Shown here one piece after another: positions 45,267 to 56,325 of a DNA stretch of 64,000 nucleotides. This DNA is from Cristatella mucedo. Its lineage: Eukaryota > Bryozoa > Phylactolaemata > Cristatellidae. The notes under the pieces are model-generated. The model saw only the letters and a program-made list of their open reading frames with translations, was not told where the DNA came from and searched no databases. The translations under genes and the position numbers were made by a program. The DNA is taken from contig WPIO01000002.1 of the NCBI GenBank assembly GCA_009760855.2, forward strand, positions 9,232,001 through 9,296,000, in the 5' to 3' direction. Positions within the stretch are counted from its first letter, which is position 1, and every line of letters starts with the position of its first letter.

Positions 45267-46410
45267 TAATAATAATAATAATATTGCACTTGATAAAGCG
45301 CCCTCAGAGAACTTAATCTCTTTCTAGGTGCTTTACATTTGCTGCAAAGTGATACGCGATAGAATAGTAAGTAAAATCATGCTTGAAAAACAAACAAAAT
45401 GAATAACATGGTTAGGGGTTACATGCACTGGGTCAGCATGCAAATGTGGTTAGTGGCAGCATGAACAGTGTCAGCACGCATAAGCACATCGAGGACGAAT
45501 CACAAGGACCCACTAAATGCTGTCCTAAATAGGTATGTTTTTAAGTTTCTTTTAAATGTGGTCAGGTCAGGGGATGTTCTGATGCAGGTCGGGAGGGAGT
45601 TCCAGGCTGTGGGAGCATACGAGCTAAATGCACGGTCTCCAAAGGATTTAAGGTTTGTACGAGGTATTTCTAGACTGTTGGATTCCGAAAAGCGAGTGGT
45701 ACGATGCTTTGCCTGATGGGGTAGTATCTCTGAAAGATAGGCTGGAGCCATAGAATGAAGAGACCTAAAAGTGAGCGACAAAACCTTGAAGTCAATCCGT
45801 TGCTTGACTGGTAACCAGTGCAGGTCGGCGAGAAGTGGAGTAATGTGGCAACTGCGACGCTCACGACAGACAAGCCTAGCTGCAGAGTTTTGCACCAGCT
45901 GCAATCGCCTGATCGCACATGCTGGTAGGCCAGTAAGCAGTGAGTTGCAGAAGTCGAGACGAGATGTCACGAATGCATGGACCAACTTGGACGTGGTATC
46001 CTTATCTAAACAAGCCCTAATTTTAGCAATGTTATGAAGCTGAAAATAGGCTGATTTGACTGTGGAGCTGATGTGGTCGTCTAACGAGAGGTCGCTTTGG
46101 AATATGACACCTAGATTTCGAGCTGATGCAACTGGAGATATGCTGGCAGAGCCAATTTTGAAAGTCAGCCTTTCCAATTTCTGAATAACACTAGGTTTGC
46201 CCATAACTAGTAAGTTAGTTTTATCATCGTTTAGTTTTAGAAAATTTGCTGCCATCCATGATCGGATGTCATCAATGCATGCAGCAAGTGAGTTGAGAGA
46301 ATTTTAGGTGCTCGAAGGCTGGGAGGGATCAAAGCAAAGGTACAACTGAGTGTCATCCGCATAGAAGTGAAAGCCTAGATTGTGCTTGGCAATCACATCA
46401 GCATAAGCTC
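45267..46410 (-). mobile_element. LINE-A copy, youngest and least damaged
   Basis: (AAT)n, stem-loop and 3'UTR, then an open minus-strand frame of 251 codons (46255-45500) covering the RT thumb and C-terminus. It continues upstream past one in-frame stop (46304-46306, in PSST-stop-NSLNSL) to the catalytic box FYADDTQLY at about 46350-46370, which is intact here. It breaks off at about 46405. It differs from the 17.4-18.3 kb copy at about six residues of 205. It lies in COA5 intron 2, antisense. Confidence 0.9.
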
Positions 46411-47640
46411 GTAAAAGACCATTCACCTGGCAGGAGCAAAATCCGGTGAGAAGCACCTGGGTTTTTCGTTTCTTTTTTTATCTTTTGAAATTTAGTCAAG
46501 TCCAGCAACGTTAGTCGGGAGTGATGTCCAAACTTTGGGAACATGGGAACTGAATGAGCAGTGTTCAAAGGATTTGAGACTAGCTTGAGGCAGAGTTGAA
46601 TGGTCAGAGTTAAGGGGAGTGGGTGGTACGAAGTATGGGTGAGGGGTGGGTAAGCCAGCAAATGTGAAGCTCGTAGAAAGAGATTGAGTTCTCTGAGGGC
46701 ACTATCAAGCTACCATCATATCTATTTATCAAGTGCATTATTATTATTATTATCAAGTATTTCAGATTGGCTAGTGAGAGCAAGAGGCAAAGGGGCCTAT
46801 CTATGAGGCAGTAACAGAGTCTTGAAGTCTGTGAGCTACACACAGGAAAGCCAGTGGAGGTCAGAGAGGACGTGCAATGTGACTGTTATAACGTTGTAAT
46901 GTGACCGGTCCAACGTTCACGACAGATAAACCTGGTGGCAAAGTTGTGTACTGTACTGAATCATTTCAACGCACCGACTGAAGACCTGAAAGATGATTGC
47001 TACAGAGTCCAAACGGGACGTCACTTGCACAACTGCTTTGGCTGTGATATCCTCGTCAAAGTATGCCTAAGTTTGGGCAATTTGACATTGCTGGAAGGAG
47101 GCAGTCTTGAAAATGAGTTGATGTGGTCATGTAGGAAAAGGTAATTTTGAAACAGTCGCCTAGATTCCATTTACATGCTTGAGTGGATATGGATTCCGAG
47201 CCAATTTTCGAGGCTTAAGCTTTCCAGTTGCTCTCATTTGGTTTGCCAATAGCTTTTACATACGTCTTAGTCATCTGATTGGAGAAACTTAGCTGCCATC
47301 GAAGTGCAAACGTCGGTATGCAAGCTGTGAGCAAGTTATCAGTGCTGGTCGGTAGGAAAGATCTAAGATGCATATTAAGTGAAAGCAGGGTCTCCAAACC
47401 ATAGAGGCACAGCTAAACCAGCAGAATCAAGAGTAATGGGCAGTGCAAACGGACAACTCGAAGAGTGGGCATATCAGATAGGTAATCCTGAGCAAGAGGT
47501 TGAGATGACCTAGAAGTGAATGGCACGATCTTTTAAGTCGATGTAGTGCATAATAGGTCTGTGATAGGTGGTATAAGTGGCAGTTGTGACCTTCACGACA
47601 GACAAAGCTAGCTGCCCAGTTTTGCACCGGATGTATCTCA
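46411..47640 (-). mobile_element. Older, diverged LINE-A-like copy with a sense insertion
   Basis: 3'UTR and RT-C-terminal blocks of family A type (CTTTGGGAACATGGGAACTG, GTTCAAAGGATTTGAGAC; later GCCAGTGGAGGTCAGAGAGG, GTTCACGACAGATAAACC, CGTTCACGACAG-type) run on the minus strand. A short plus-strand family A 3' end (46657-46755: GTAGAAAGAGATTGAGTTC and a TTATTATTATTATTAT tail) interrupts it. A second RT C-terminal block lies at 47427-47627. Two or three old copies may be merged. Confidence 0.5.
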
Positions 47641-48354
47641 AATCTCTTACTTCACAAAGCCATTAAGACCGTGCAATTTGGGAAATTTCTATTACACACT
47701 AAACCCGAGCGACTATCGGTGAACTTTTGGTAGCTGACAGACCTCCCCTAATGCAAAATGGGGATGGCAAGAAGCATAGTTGAGTCCGGAATGCATTCAA
47801 TTAGTTCTTAAAAGTAGCAGCATAGGAATGCTAAAATAATATGATGCTGCCTAGAAATTGTGGAAGCAAGTAGCCATGACTCAGAGAGCAAAGCTGCTGT
47901 CGACAACAGGCTTTAGGTGAAAGAATCGATCTAATTATGTACTTCAGTCGGAACACAAAATTTTTCAGTGCTGGTCTGGCTGTTTGGAAAATTCATCTTA
48001 CGTCATACATGAGCTTGCCTTGCTACCTGTATGTGCAGCTGTCTTGCAGCTACACAAAATCGATGTTATGCAGCTTACATACAGCACACAAGACAACGGG
48101 TCTTACCAACTACTTCAAAACTATAGGCGATGTCTTTTCGAATTGCTTACTTTTGACCCGTTTGTAATTCTTGGCCTTATCGTGCCAAACCGCATTCCGT
48201 GACCGCTAGACCTATTGAAGACCACATCCATTCAAGCTGAGCATTGAGAAAAGAGGACTTAAGTTATGCAGGAGTCGAGGCCACTGTAGTAAGGGTCGAG
48301 CATCATGTTTTCTTTTTCACAATGGTGCTCTCTTGTTCTCTGGGTCAACTCTAG
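47641..48354. other. COA5 intron 2, no exon recognised
   Basis: Plus-strand frames at 47937-48202 are short and unrecognised. No repeat partner was seen in the window. Confidence 0.4.
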
Positions 48355-48495
48355 CTGGAAGTAAGGAGCTCTCATTTCACGGCTCAGTGCATGGGTTCTA
48401 ATCGTGCAGCACACAATCCGTTGTCGATCACTGCAAGTGAAAGTGATGACTGTTCTGCAGCTATATTACACAAGGCTGTTTAATCAGCTAATTTC
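48355..48495 (+). repeat. SINE-1 copy, diverged
   Basis: GTGCATGGGTTCTAATCGTG (B box), CACTGCAAGTGAAAGTGATG, TTCTGCAGCTATATTACAC and AAGGCTGTTTAATCAGCTAA follow the order and spacing of the 27984-28150 copy. Confidence 0.65.
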
Positions 48496-49001
48496 TACGG
48501 CCAACTTGATTGGAGAAGCACGCGGCTGGTGGTCAAGACCTAGCCACCAAAAGATGCTTTGTTTATTACTTAGTGTTATGTATTCACTAGCTAGCCTCGT
48601 TAATGTGCAGTGCTGAGTGGCCGAACTGGTCAGATATGCTAATACTCACGTGGTCTGCCACAACAAAAAATTGGCTTTGCTGAGGCATCTTGCTCAGCAC
48701 TGTTCATGCCTCAATACACCGAGCAGGTTACACGAGCACAGGCTCATACTGTAAGGAGGGACATGCATTTCCTTAGCAATCGGCTTGGTACCCTTACAGA
48801 CAGCTGGGATAGGTAGAGCTGGGCCGGCTAGGATCAGCATTCTGTACTATGCACACGGACGTTTTATTTTCAGGGCAGCATTTGCTTAAAGCATTCTTGC
48901 CTTTGCTAATCACAGCTTTGTAAATCGAACCGCTGTGGTGCATCTTGTTTGCCTCTTTGTGGATGTCATGACCGTGTAACATGGTTCTTTTCTTTCTTTA
49001 G

Positions 49002-49043
49002 CTGGACATGAGATCACGGTTTCGTGGGCCTAAGGGATACTGA
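49002..49043 (+). CDS. COA5: COA5/PET191, terminal exon 3
   Basis: A strong acceptor (TCTTTTCTTTCTTTAG) precedes base 49002. Thirteen codons and TGA follow, reading LDMRSRFRGPKGY-stop. Vertebrate COA5 ends LDNRARFRGRKGY, so the match is nearly exact at the C-terminus and settles the identity of the whole gene. Phase 0 agrees with exon 2. The complete protein is 86 residues (human: 74); the extra residues lie at the N-terminus and in the linker between the CX9C pairs. The 3'UTR runs toward the convergent SCOC gene. Confidence 0.93.
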   Translation: MDMRSRFRGPKGY

Positions 49044-49117
49044 AGAGGACCACAAGTACTGGGTAGTGTGTCCAATACTGGTAATTTTGCTCTTTCTGAC
49101 ACAACAATTGTAAATAA

Positions 49118-49123
49118 TTTATT
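49118..49123 (-). terminator. Putative poly(A) signal of SCOC
   Basis: TTTATT on the plus strand, AATAAA on the minus strand, 218 bases past the SCOC stop codon. It lies in a short AT-rich patch (49111-49135) that also offers AATAAT and ATAAAA on the plus strand, where COA5 could end. No other AATAAA was noticed between the two stops. Confidence 0.5.
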
Positions 49124-49340
49124 CATAAAATTTTGCAAAAGAAAACATGAAGCAGTGCCTGGCATTGCACAACAAATAGTTCTGCTCATGCTCTACTGCA
49201 TTGTTACACAGCAGCCACACGACGGGCAACTGGTAGCTGAGCTCCACAGCAATGAGAAAGCGACTGCCGATGCCACATCGGGTCAAACGTTAAGCGTGTG
49301 CTTAACAAGTGCTCTGACCTAGTGCTTCGAAAGACCGACA

Positions 49341-49486
49341 TTATTTTTTCTTCCCTTTTTGGCCATCTGTTGACTGAAATATCGTGCTTGCAGCCATTAG
49401 GTTCTCGATGTATTGTCCAAGAACTTGGTTCTCTGATTTTAATCGAAGATTCTCTTCTTTCACACCGTCGACTTTTGAAGACAAAG
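49341..49486 (-). CDS. SCOC: SCOC (short coiled-coil protein), terminal exon 3
   Basis: Acceptor CTCTTTTACCGGTGAAG on the minus strand, then two bases finishing the split Ala codon, 47 codons and TAA at 49341. It reads [40 protein letters not shown] and a basic GQKGKKK end. This is the most conserved part of SCOC (vertebrates: [30 protein letters not shown]) and forms the second half of its dimeric or trimeric coiled coil. SCOC is a Golgi-associated adaptor that binds ARL1, FEZ1 and UVRAG, with roles in transport and autophagy. Confidence 0.93.
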
Positions 49487-49601
49487 CTTCACCGGTAAAA
49501 GAGAACACTTAGTCGTGAGCTGATGCGGTGTGTGGTTGAATTTCCTGCGAGCTATATAATCAAGTTGGCAAACAGTTGCAGCCAAAGTCAGCCTTACATA
49601 C

Positions 49602-49697
49602 CGTCAAGGGTGTTCTGTAGCTCTAGAATCTGAGCTATAAGCCTCTGCTTCTCTTCAGCTTCTTCCGGATTGTTCTCAGGATCGAGCTCAGCAAGAC
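49602..49697 (-). CDS. SCOC: SCOC, exon 2
   Basis: The acceptor TGCTTGTAG precedes base 49697 and the donor G|GTATGT follows base 49602, both on the minus strand. The exon starts two bases into a Gly codon and ends one base into the Ala codon completed by exon 3; both introns are phase 1. The product reads LAELDPENNPEEAEEKQRLI and then AQILELQNTLD. EEKQRLIAQILELQNTLD is the first half of the SCOC coiled coil, with leucines at heptad positions (vertebrates: EEKTRLINQVLELQHTLED). Confidence 0.93.
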
Positions 49698-50199
49698 CTA
49701 CAAGCACGCGTAGCAGGTTATACATGCATTGACGAACCAGCTTGAGGGAACAAGGTATGGTACAAGCAGCAGTGGGGGAGGGGGTTTCCCCGACACAGCT
49801 TTCAGCCAATGCAGAAATCAGCCAATTCTCTAACAGGCCCTGCAATCGATAATCGGTCGAAATGTGTAAGGGGTAGGGGACGTTGGTGTCACTCACATGA
49901 TTCCATTGGTTCAACTTTCCATGTAGGAAATCACCACACTGCCGTGCCCTAAGCATAGTTAGGGTAGTATAGTATGGTAGTAAAAAGTGATAACTCAAAC
50001 TCATCGTCGGGTATATTCACTTACTACACTTCATTTAACTTAAAGCCGAGCAGGCATCAGCAAGCAGCTGCTACCAAAGTCATCCACTTAAGTGCAGTAG
50101 AGCATTAGGATATTCTTGGGGTTGCCACAGGCTTGTGTAGTTAATGCACTGTGCAATCACTTCCAACAAGCCTTGACTTGCACTCCTTTTTCCAGACTG

Positions 50200-50893
50200 C
50201 TCTTAATAATAATAATAATAAATTTGATATAGCGCCCTCAGATAACTCAATCTCTTTCAAGGCACTTGGCATTTACTGCAAAGGAAGCACGATCGAATGG
50301 TTAGGTGGTAGCTTGCTCAATCAACAACAAAAATATTATGGTATGGGTTGACATGCACAGGGTCAGCCTGCAAGTATGGTATGTGGCAGGATGCACAGTC
50401 AGCACGCATAAGAACATGAAGGACGAATCAGAGGGACCCACTACATGCTGTGATAAATAAGATGCATTTTTAGATTCTTTTTAAATGTGGTCAAGTCAGA
50501 TGTCCGTGATGCACGTCGGGAGTGAGTTCCAGGCTTTGGGGAGCATACGAACTAAAGGTACTGTCTCCAAAGTATTTGAGGTTTGTACGAGGTATGGGTA
50601 AACAGCTAGATTCCGAAAAGCGGGTGGTACGATGCTTAGCCTGGTGGGGGAGTAGATCTGATAAACAGGCTGGAGCCAAAGAATGAAAGGATCTAAAAGT
50701 GAGTGACTAAGCTTGAAGTCGATGGGTTGCTTGACTGGGAGCAAGTGCAGGTCGGCGAGAAAAGGTGAGATGTGGCAACTGGGGTGCTCACGACAGCCAA
50801 GACTAGCTGCCGAGGTTTGAACAAGCTGTAAGCACCTTATTGCCCAGGCCGGTAGACCAGCAAGCAGTGAGTTACAGAAGTCAAGACTCTTCA
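50200..50893 (-). mobile_element. LINE-A copy in SCOC intron 1
   Basis: AATAATAATAATAAATTTG and a diverged stem-loop, then the 3'UTR and RT C-terminus in broken frames (MAPACLSDLLPHQAKHRTTR, SLDFCNSLLAGLPAWAIRC). In sense orientation relative to SCOC. Confidence 0.8.
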
Positions 50894-52278
50894 CTGCTAC
50901 CTGCTTACATTAGCTGGTTCCCCAGCTGTCGGTACCGTGATTTTGGAGCAATTGGCAAATGCACGACACGACCAATCTGCATACCAAATACTGCCGGTGC
51001 AGCAGCAAGCCTTGAAACACAGATACCAGAAATGATGGCAATTGAATCAAGTGACATGCCTTCGGTGCACCATGAGAACTAACACCATAGGTACTGATAG
51101 GATTAAGCTTGAACATGGTAAACTACATTGACCTTTGCCGAGGCAGCAAAATCACAGCAAGGTAAAGGGGGCATGTCGGACAGAAAGCTTACTGGTCAGT
51201 CTAGGGGATGTGACAGTGTCTGCTGATTCTCCTCTAAGTCCAGAGAAGAACCGCGATACGAAGCAACAGGCACTTTCTGAATGTTACTTAGCCAGAGAAA
51301 ACGTTGGAAGCTGAAGACACACATACACTGCTGCTGCATTTGGCTTCCCTTGCTGAACGTCAGCTCGAACTGCTGTGAATTCGATAAACCATACCCTCCC
51401 TCCCAGCATGGAATAGGCTTGCTTCATTGTGAGTCAGAACGGCTCAGCTGATTTGCACTCATCACCCAAAACCCAAGCATGAAGGCCAAACACGTCTGGA
51501 CTCCGAGCTTTCTCCACCGGCTATCTAGCGGCTGCAAGGCTTGCTCACCAGTCGGGTGCCGACAGCAAGACCCGAATGCGAAATCGACACACATCAGCCG
51601 AAGAAAGGTGCAAATAGGGGGGCATTCACATTCCCTACGAAATGCATAGGACGAGGACAAACGACGCAGGGGGCATTCACACACCCTAAGAGACAGAGGA
51701 TACATTTCCAGTCATCGATAAACAGCTACGGTCAAGTCAGGCAAACGAATGATCCAACTATGCGATCGTCGTCGATTCAGACTACATCCAGCCATCGGTT
51801 TCAGCAACCAATGCATCAAAAAGAAATCTTCATGGAATCTATAAGAAACTCACGCAATTTAGAATAAATTACATAGGAAAAAATGAGCTGAAATCGCACC
51901 AAGATCAAGGCTGCAATCGCAATAGGTAGGGTAGCTAGCGGATAGAGGAGGATATGATCGCTAGGTCGGCAGCTAGCGGCTGCTGTGCACCAACCGCACC
52001 ACCCCCAAATCACTGGAGCTGTGCACACGTCTACATAGAAATCGAGCGGTTCGCGGAATGAGAAATTATCTCTATAGGTCGCCAATGAAGGATCCCTACG
52101 AACACAGTCTACAGGCTTGCTACTCCAACGCAAGCCCAGGTAAGGCCATCCGACTGCCGAGAGCTACGGAGCTGGGAGAGACGCTGGGAGGGTTGACGGG
52201 GCCGAAGGACGAGCCGCGCTAGCACGCTAAGGCGGGACAGGCGAGGACTGCTGCAGCTGCTTAGAGGCTGCGGCTTAC
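50894..52278. other. SCOC intron 1, remaining part
   Basis: No exon with the phase 1 borders needed to join the SCOC exons was seen. A minus-strand stretch at 50910-51110 has an open alternative frame (ending SRYRQLGNQLM) of unknown origin. Nothing else recognised. Confidence 0.35.
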
Positions 52279-52312
52279 CGCTACTTTCCGAGCTAGTATC
52301 TTCGTGCGACAT
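52279..52312 (-). CDS. SCOC: SCOC, first exon (34 coding bases)
   Basis: ATG at 52312 on the minus strand, then MSHEDTSSESS and the first base of a Gly codon at a good donor, GCG|GTAAGC. The phase 1 end matches exon 2 exactly, giving a 91-residue protein. The acidic, Ser-rich N-terminus is typical of SCOC, whose start is poorly conserved. Its short length leaves some uncertainty about the start exon, but no competing ATG with the right phase was seen nearby. The roughly 250 bases upstream (52313-52560) are GC-rich and likely contain the 5'UTR and promoter. Confidence 0.75.
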
Positions 52313-52742
52313 CGACGAAGGGTCTACGTGCAGCTGACGACTTGAAGCAGAGAGCTACAGTCCGATGACTAGCTACACTTCCGGCAAAGTACCTTGACCG
52401 CAGGTAACGAGCCTCGTTCTGCGTCGCCGGCAGAGAGCGTGACCGTCGCGGTAAGCTGGCTCGCAAGCAGTCCCATCGCTGACAGCGGGCAAGTCGTAAC
52501 AAATCTCCAGCAGACATATTTTCAGCAGCGAATTTAGCTCTAATTTGAGTACTGTTCCACAAGACCACTAGAAAATATAGACAATTGATTGTCTAAGGAT
52601 AATACTTCCGTTAAACACCTTCGAATTTTCAATGAGACCAGAGATGTCGTTCAAGTTCTACTGGTCAACGCGGCGAAGAGATCTAAAATAAATGAAAACC
52701 ATAGATTTATGGATGGCTGACACACATCTTTTCTGTACCTAC

Positions 52743-52916
52743 CTTGTAGAGACGCGGTAAACCCCGTTTCCGATAAATTCATTAGTTCTTAGTCCGTCTG
52801 CGAGCGCCTTGTGCAGTATGATCGCTGTAGCGACCAGCTTCTCATCTTGTGCTGTAAATAAGTCAAGGAAAGTCGAATATTCACGGTAACTGAGAGGACA
52901 AACAAACTTTAGCATT
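52743..52916 (-). CDS. Candidate exon of an unidentified gene
   Basis: On the minus strand an acceptor (TCCCTCTCTATTTTAG) is followed by A-ATG and an open frame, ending at a good donor, ACAAG|GTAGGT. The product opens MLKFVCPLSYREYSTFLDLF and continues TAQDEKLVATAIILHKALAD, GLRTNEFIGNGVYRVST. It has ordinary globular-protein composition and no repeat character. Read without splicing it stops right after the donor (58 codons). I do not recognise the family. It lies 430 bases upstream of the SCOC start on the same strand, but its phase 2 end does not fit SCOC exon 2, so it would be a separate or overlapping gene, a 5'UTR exon, or a gene remnant. Confidence 0.4.
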
Positions 52917-55900
52917 CTAAAATAGAGAGGGAAAGGTTAGTGTGGTCATTAAATAAAAAATTCGCAAGAGGCTTTTGTGTCTTGCGTTCGCTCACAGCCT
53001 TTTTGCTTGCTTCGGCTAACTGCCTATTTTTCGCAGTTCTGCTCTGCTCTGAATTTGTGCTTTTGTATGGCTATCTGCTATATAACCATCATCTCCGTGC
53101 AGGACCTTAGCTAAAGATTAGCTAGCTCAAGGGAGTCGTCAAACTGGTTAAATTGATCTTGGTGCAGCACAACCCCGGCCTGGCTCAATTTTTGGGCGCC
53201 CAAATGGGACAGAGCAAGTCAGCGAAAGGAGAATTCGGTGGACGCTACCAAATACGCTTGTGTAGCGCCCGTGGCCTGAATTTTGTTTTTTGCGTGTATG
53301 GGCGCTTGGGTGGTCCCGGCGTAGGGATTTGCCGCTGTGGTGGTTCGGTAAAGTGTATAGGAGGTGTTTCTTGGTAGGTGAAGTGGTACCCAGTATTCCT
53401 GCCTTTTTCGAAGGTGCATGTTTTCCTGCTTTTATGGTGGAAGCCGAGCCCTAGGTCTCCAGTCAGGTTTTAAGGTACGAAATATTCCTGCCTTTTGCGA
53501 CGGTGGAGGTGGAATCCTAGTTCTCCGGTCAGGGTCTAGGTTACGGTTGTTCGGCCCCCATCTATTTGGGTCGTTCCCCGCTATAGAAGTGTAACCGGGT
53601 TCTAGGGGTCAAAGGCTATTTCCCTCCAAACCCCGCCATACTCCAGCCACGCTGCCGCTCGCCATGCCGCCGAGCTAGGGTAAGACGAGCGACCGTCAGG
53701 ATAATCCTCTTTGTAATAACGCATGCGCCAACAGCAACAGGGGAACTAAACAAGTCTACAGGGAGGGTCCTATACATAGTACACTATGGGGGCGCAAGAC
53801 GACGCAGCAAGTGCGAACAAACGTGTTAGTTGGGGTCAGTCGGCTTCCGCAGTCCTGTCGTTGTACCGACTCCGAGTCCAACAGTACGAGCGTACGCCGT
53901 CCAAAACCCGGCTAGCTGAGTAACTGCTGGCTAGTCCGAGTCAACGTCCACCACAGTCGAGAGCACTTGCCGAAAGACGCCAACACAAGGGGTGCGGTTG
54001 CGAACACGCTACACGGGGAACGCGGAATATACAAGCCACAACAACGAGCGAGCTATCCAGCTCTGCTCGGGCCTTGGGTACTCGTTCCCTTGCGTGCGTG
54101 GCAGCATCGCCGGAGCACGCCTGCACGAATCCAGGTGCATAACTCGGCGAGACCGGGAGCCTCCAACACCACGACTTACTTGGCCAACTTCACGTACCCA
54201 AGAGCCCCGGTGACCTCACGTCACCGCATACATCCGGCCATGCCGTAGGGTCCGACCCCGACCTAGCCGGTGACCCTAACCCTCACTTTAGCCGTCCAGT
54301 CCCTGCCAACCGAACCCAGCCTGGGTACATAAGTAGGCAGCCTACGTGCGGGGACGTATTTCCTATGCAAGAGTGGTTGTTTCGAAGTGAGGATAAAAAC
54401 TGAACTAGACGCGCTGACTGCGGCATTGTGTGCTTGCGAGGGAAGTTCAGTAAAATCCACTATTCGTGTTCATACTTTTTTTCCAATTCACGCAACAAAC
54501 TCAAGACCCCTTAGTAACTGTAAGCAAGTTGGTGCTAGAAACGCTCCTTCGCGTGGCCACTTCTTGTTGCTCGCAGACGCACATCGAATCGCATTCGGCA
54601 GTTCGGCTACGTCGCTTGGTAAGCAGCGGGTTGCGCCTCCTCCGCCGAGCCTTCAGCGTTTCATTGGACTCGCTCGCCGAATCGTATGCGGTGCTTTTGA
54701 CGTCCAGGCACAACTAGCAGCACGACCTCATGGATGAAAGTGCCCAAGATGCCACAGATCAGAGCAAGAGTCACCAAGCAGTGTCCAGCTTCTTCGCTTC
54801 TTCACTCATGAAAGATGGGCTCTGATCTTTCCAGTAAAATGTGAACGGTCTGCTCGAGCCAGTAGCAATCGCAAGCAACCCAGGAGTCTGAGCGGCGTCT
54901 CTCCAGCTCATCCGCTTCCACCCAGGTGCCTCGAAGCCAAGCTGCTCCAGCATCGGAACAAGCGCCCGCCTCTTCCTCGGGCTCACTCGGTGCACTTCAG
55001 AGAGGATTTCAGCAGCGGCAAGACGTGGTTGGACACACCCTGAAGTGCAGGTATGACGAGCTTGGCTGTGAGGTCATCGAGCAGCATTCGAATGGCTGGC
55101 ATTCGAAATAGGTGCAAAAGGCGGCTTCAGCGAGCTTCTCTGCTCTTCTAGTTCACCTCGAGACAGCACGGACCGCCGTGCTTACGATCACTGACTGGAC
55201 TGGTCGCTGCTGAGCGAGTTCTCCAAGGGGAGCAGCGATGCTGAATTGAAACTCCTGTGAGTTTCTGGAAGGTTCCTATGTTACTACCGAGCGTCAAACT
55301 GGACCACATTAAAAACAATGGCTTGGCAGTCAAAGAATAGGAGTCGTCGGACGTTGCTTACCACTGGAAACTTCTTCTCCAAGTTATTTGCAGCAAAGAT
55401 CCAAGGCGCTGTCATTGTGGGTCACGTGGCAGCTAAAGAAGATCGTCGAGTTCAATGAATTTCCAATTCGGCCCAGGAGCAGGAAGAAAGAGGAAAGCGG
55501 CTTGGACCCCCGGCTTTCCCGCAGCGGAAGGAGTCCGGAGCTTCCTGCGCTACTACCGTGTGAAAAGCTCTGCCGCCGGTGGCACTGAACAGTTAGTGAC
55601 GCAATTGCTACGGAAATATTTGACACCTATATTATGTTGTGCGATGATTATTTTATTAGGAAAAAAGTAGAAGTAAGCTCAATGGAAAATGCACTTTTCA
55701 GTTCGGTGAAAGCTACCAGCCATTTCCGACTTGCACAGGCAAATAGGATATCAATGGTATAGCCTTTCTATTCAAAACAGTTTGAAAGCATCGATGTTTC
55801 ATAATACAAGGCAACCGAAGACCGTATGTCATGGAACGAGAACCGAAAAGTTTGGTCTCACGAAGGGAACGCCCCACAACATCTGGGTTAGCGGTCCGTG

Positions 55901-56099
55901 GCTCTACCAGTCGAGTTATTGGTACTACTTGTCATCTGACACTCAGCAGCACAGAAATATTTGGCCCCGACTTTGAAATTTCTCTTAGGTGCTCGAGCTA
56001 AATCTCGGTTTCCAGTGTAAAATGAACGTATATGCTTGTAGTTTTAAATTGGATTACTTAATAATGGCAATGGTGTCTTCAATACCAACGCTTGAGACG
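52917..56099. other. Intergenic, 3.2 kb, no gene identified
   Basis: Contains two diverged tandem copies of a segment of about 80 bases at 53389-53545 (ATTCCTGCCTTTTTCGAAGG and ATTCCTGCCTTTTGCGACGG, each followed by a TCTCC-GTCAGG phrase). Frames at 53967-54248, 54387-54737, 54771-54995 and 55388-55670 are short and overlapping, without a recognised family. Some may be decayed transposon DNA. Confidence 0.4.
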
Positions 56100-56325
56100 A
56101 AAATGCCTGCTGACACAGCATGCTGCCACTGCACCACATTCGCATGCTGACCCTGTGCCTGACACCTCTAACCATGATGTATGCATGTTGTCCTTGAGCA
56201 TGCTACCACTAATCACTCCATCGTGCTTCCTTTGTAGCAAGTGCGAAGTGCTTAGAGAAGATTAAGTTTTCTGTGGGCGCTATAACAAACCTTTTATTAT
56301 TAGTATTATTATTATAGTTTTAAAC
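56100..56325 (+). mobile_element. LINE-A 3' end, plus strand
   Basis: CATTCGCATGCTGACCCTG, GAGCATGCTACCACTAATC, GTGCTTAGAGAAGATTAAG, TTTTCTGTGGGCGCTATAAC and a TTATTATTAGTATTATTATT tail. 5'-truncated and diverged. Confidence 0.75.

Noticed and set aside
45500-46255. A 251-codon protein-coding gene
   Set aside because: It is the C-terminal part of a LINE-A reverse transcriptase in antisense within COA5 intron 2, with the element's 3' end and tail directly attached.
50910-51116. Minus-strand frame ending SRYRQLGNQLM, resembling the RQ-GN motif of cytosine DNA methyltransferases
   Set aside because: Only this short phrase fits. None of the other methyltransferase motifs are nearby, so the resemblance is treated as chance.
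54771-55670. Possible transposase or nuclear protein frames on both strands
   Set aside because: They are short, overlapping and interrupted by stops. No motif order matched a known transposase family.
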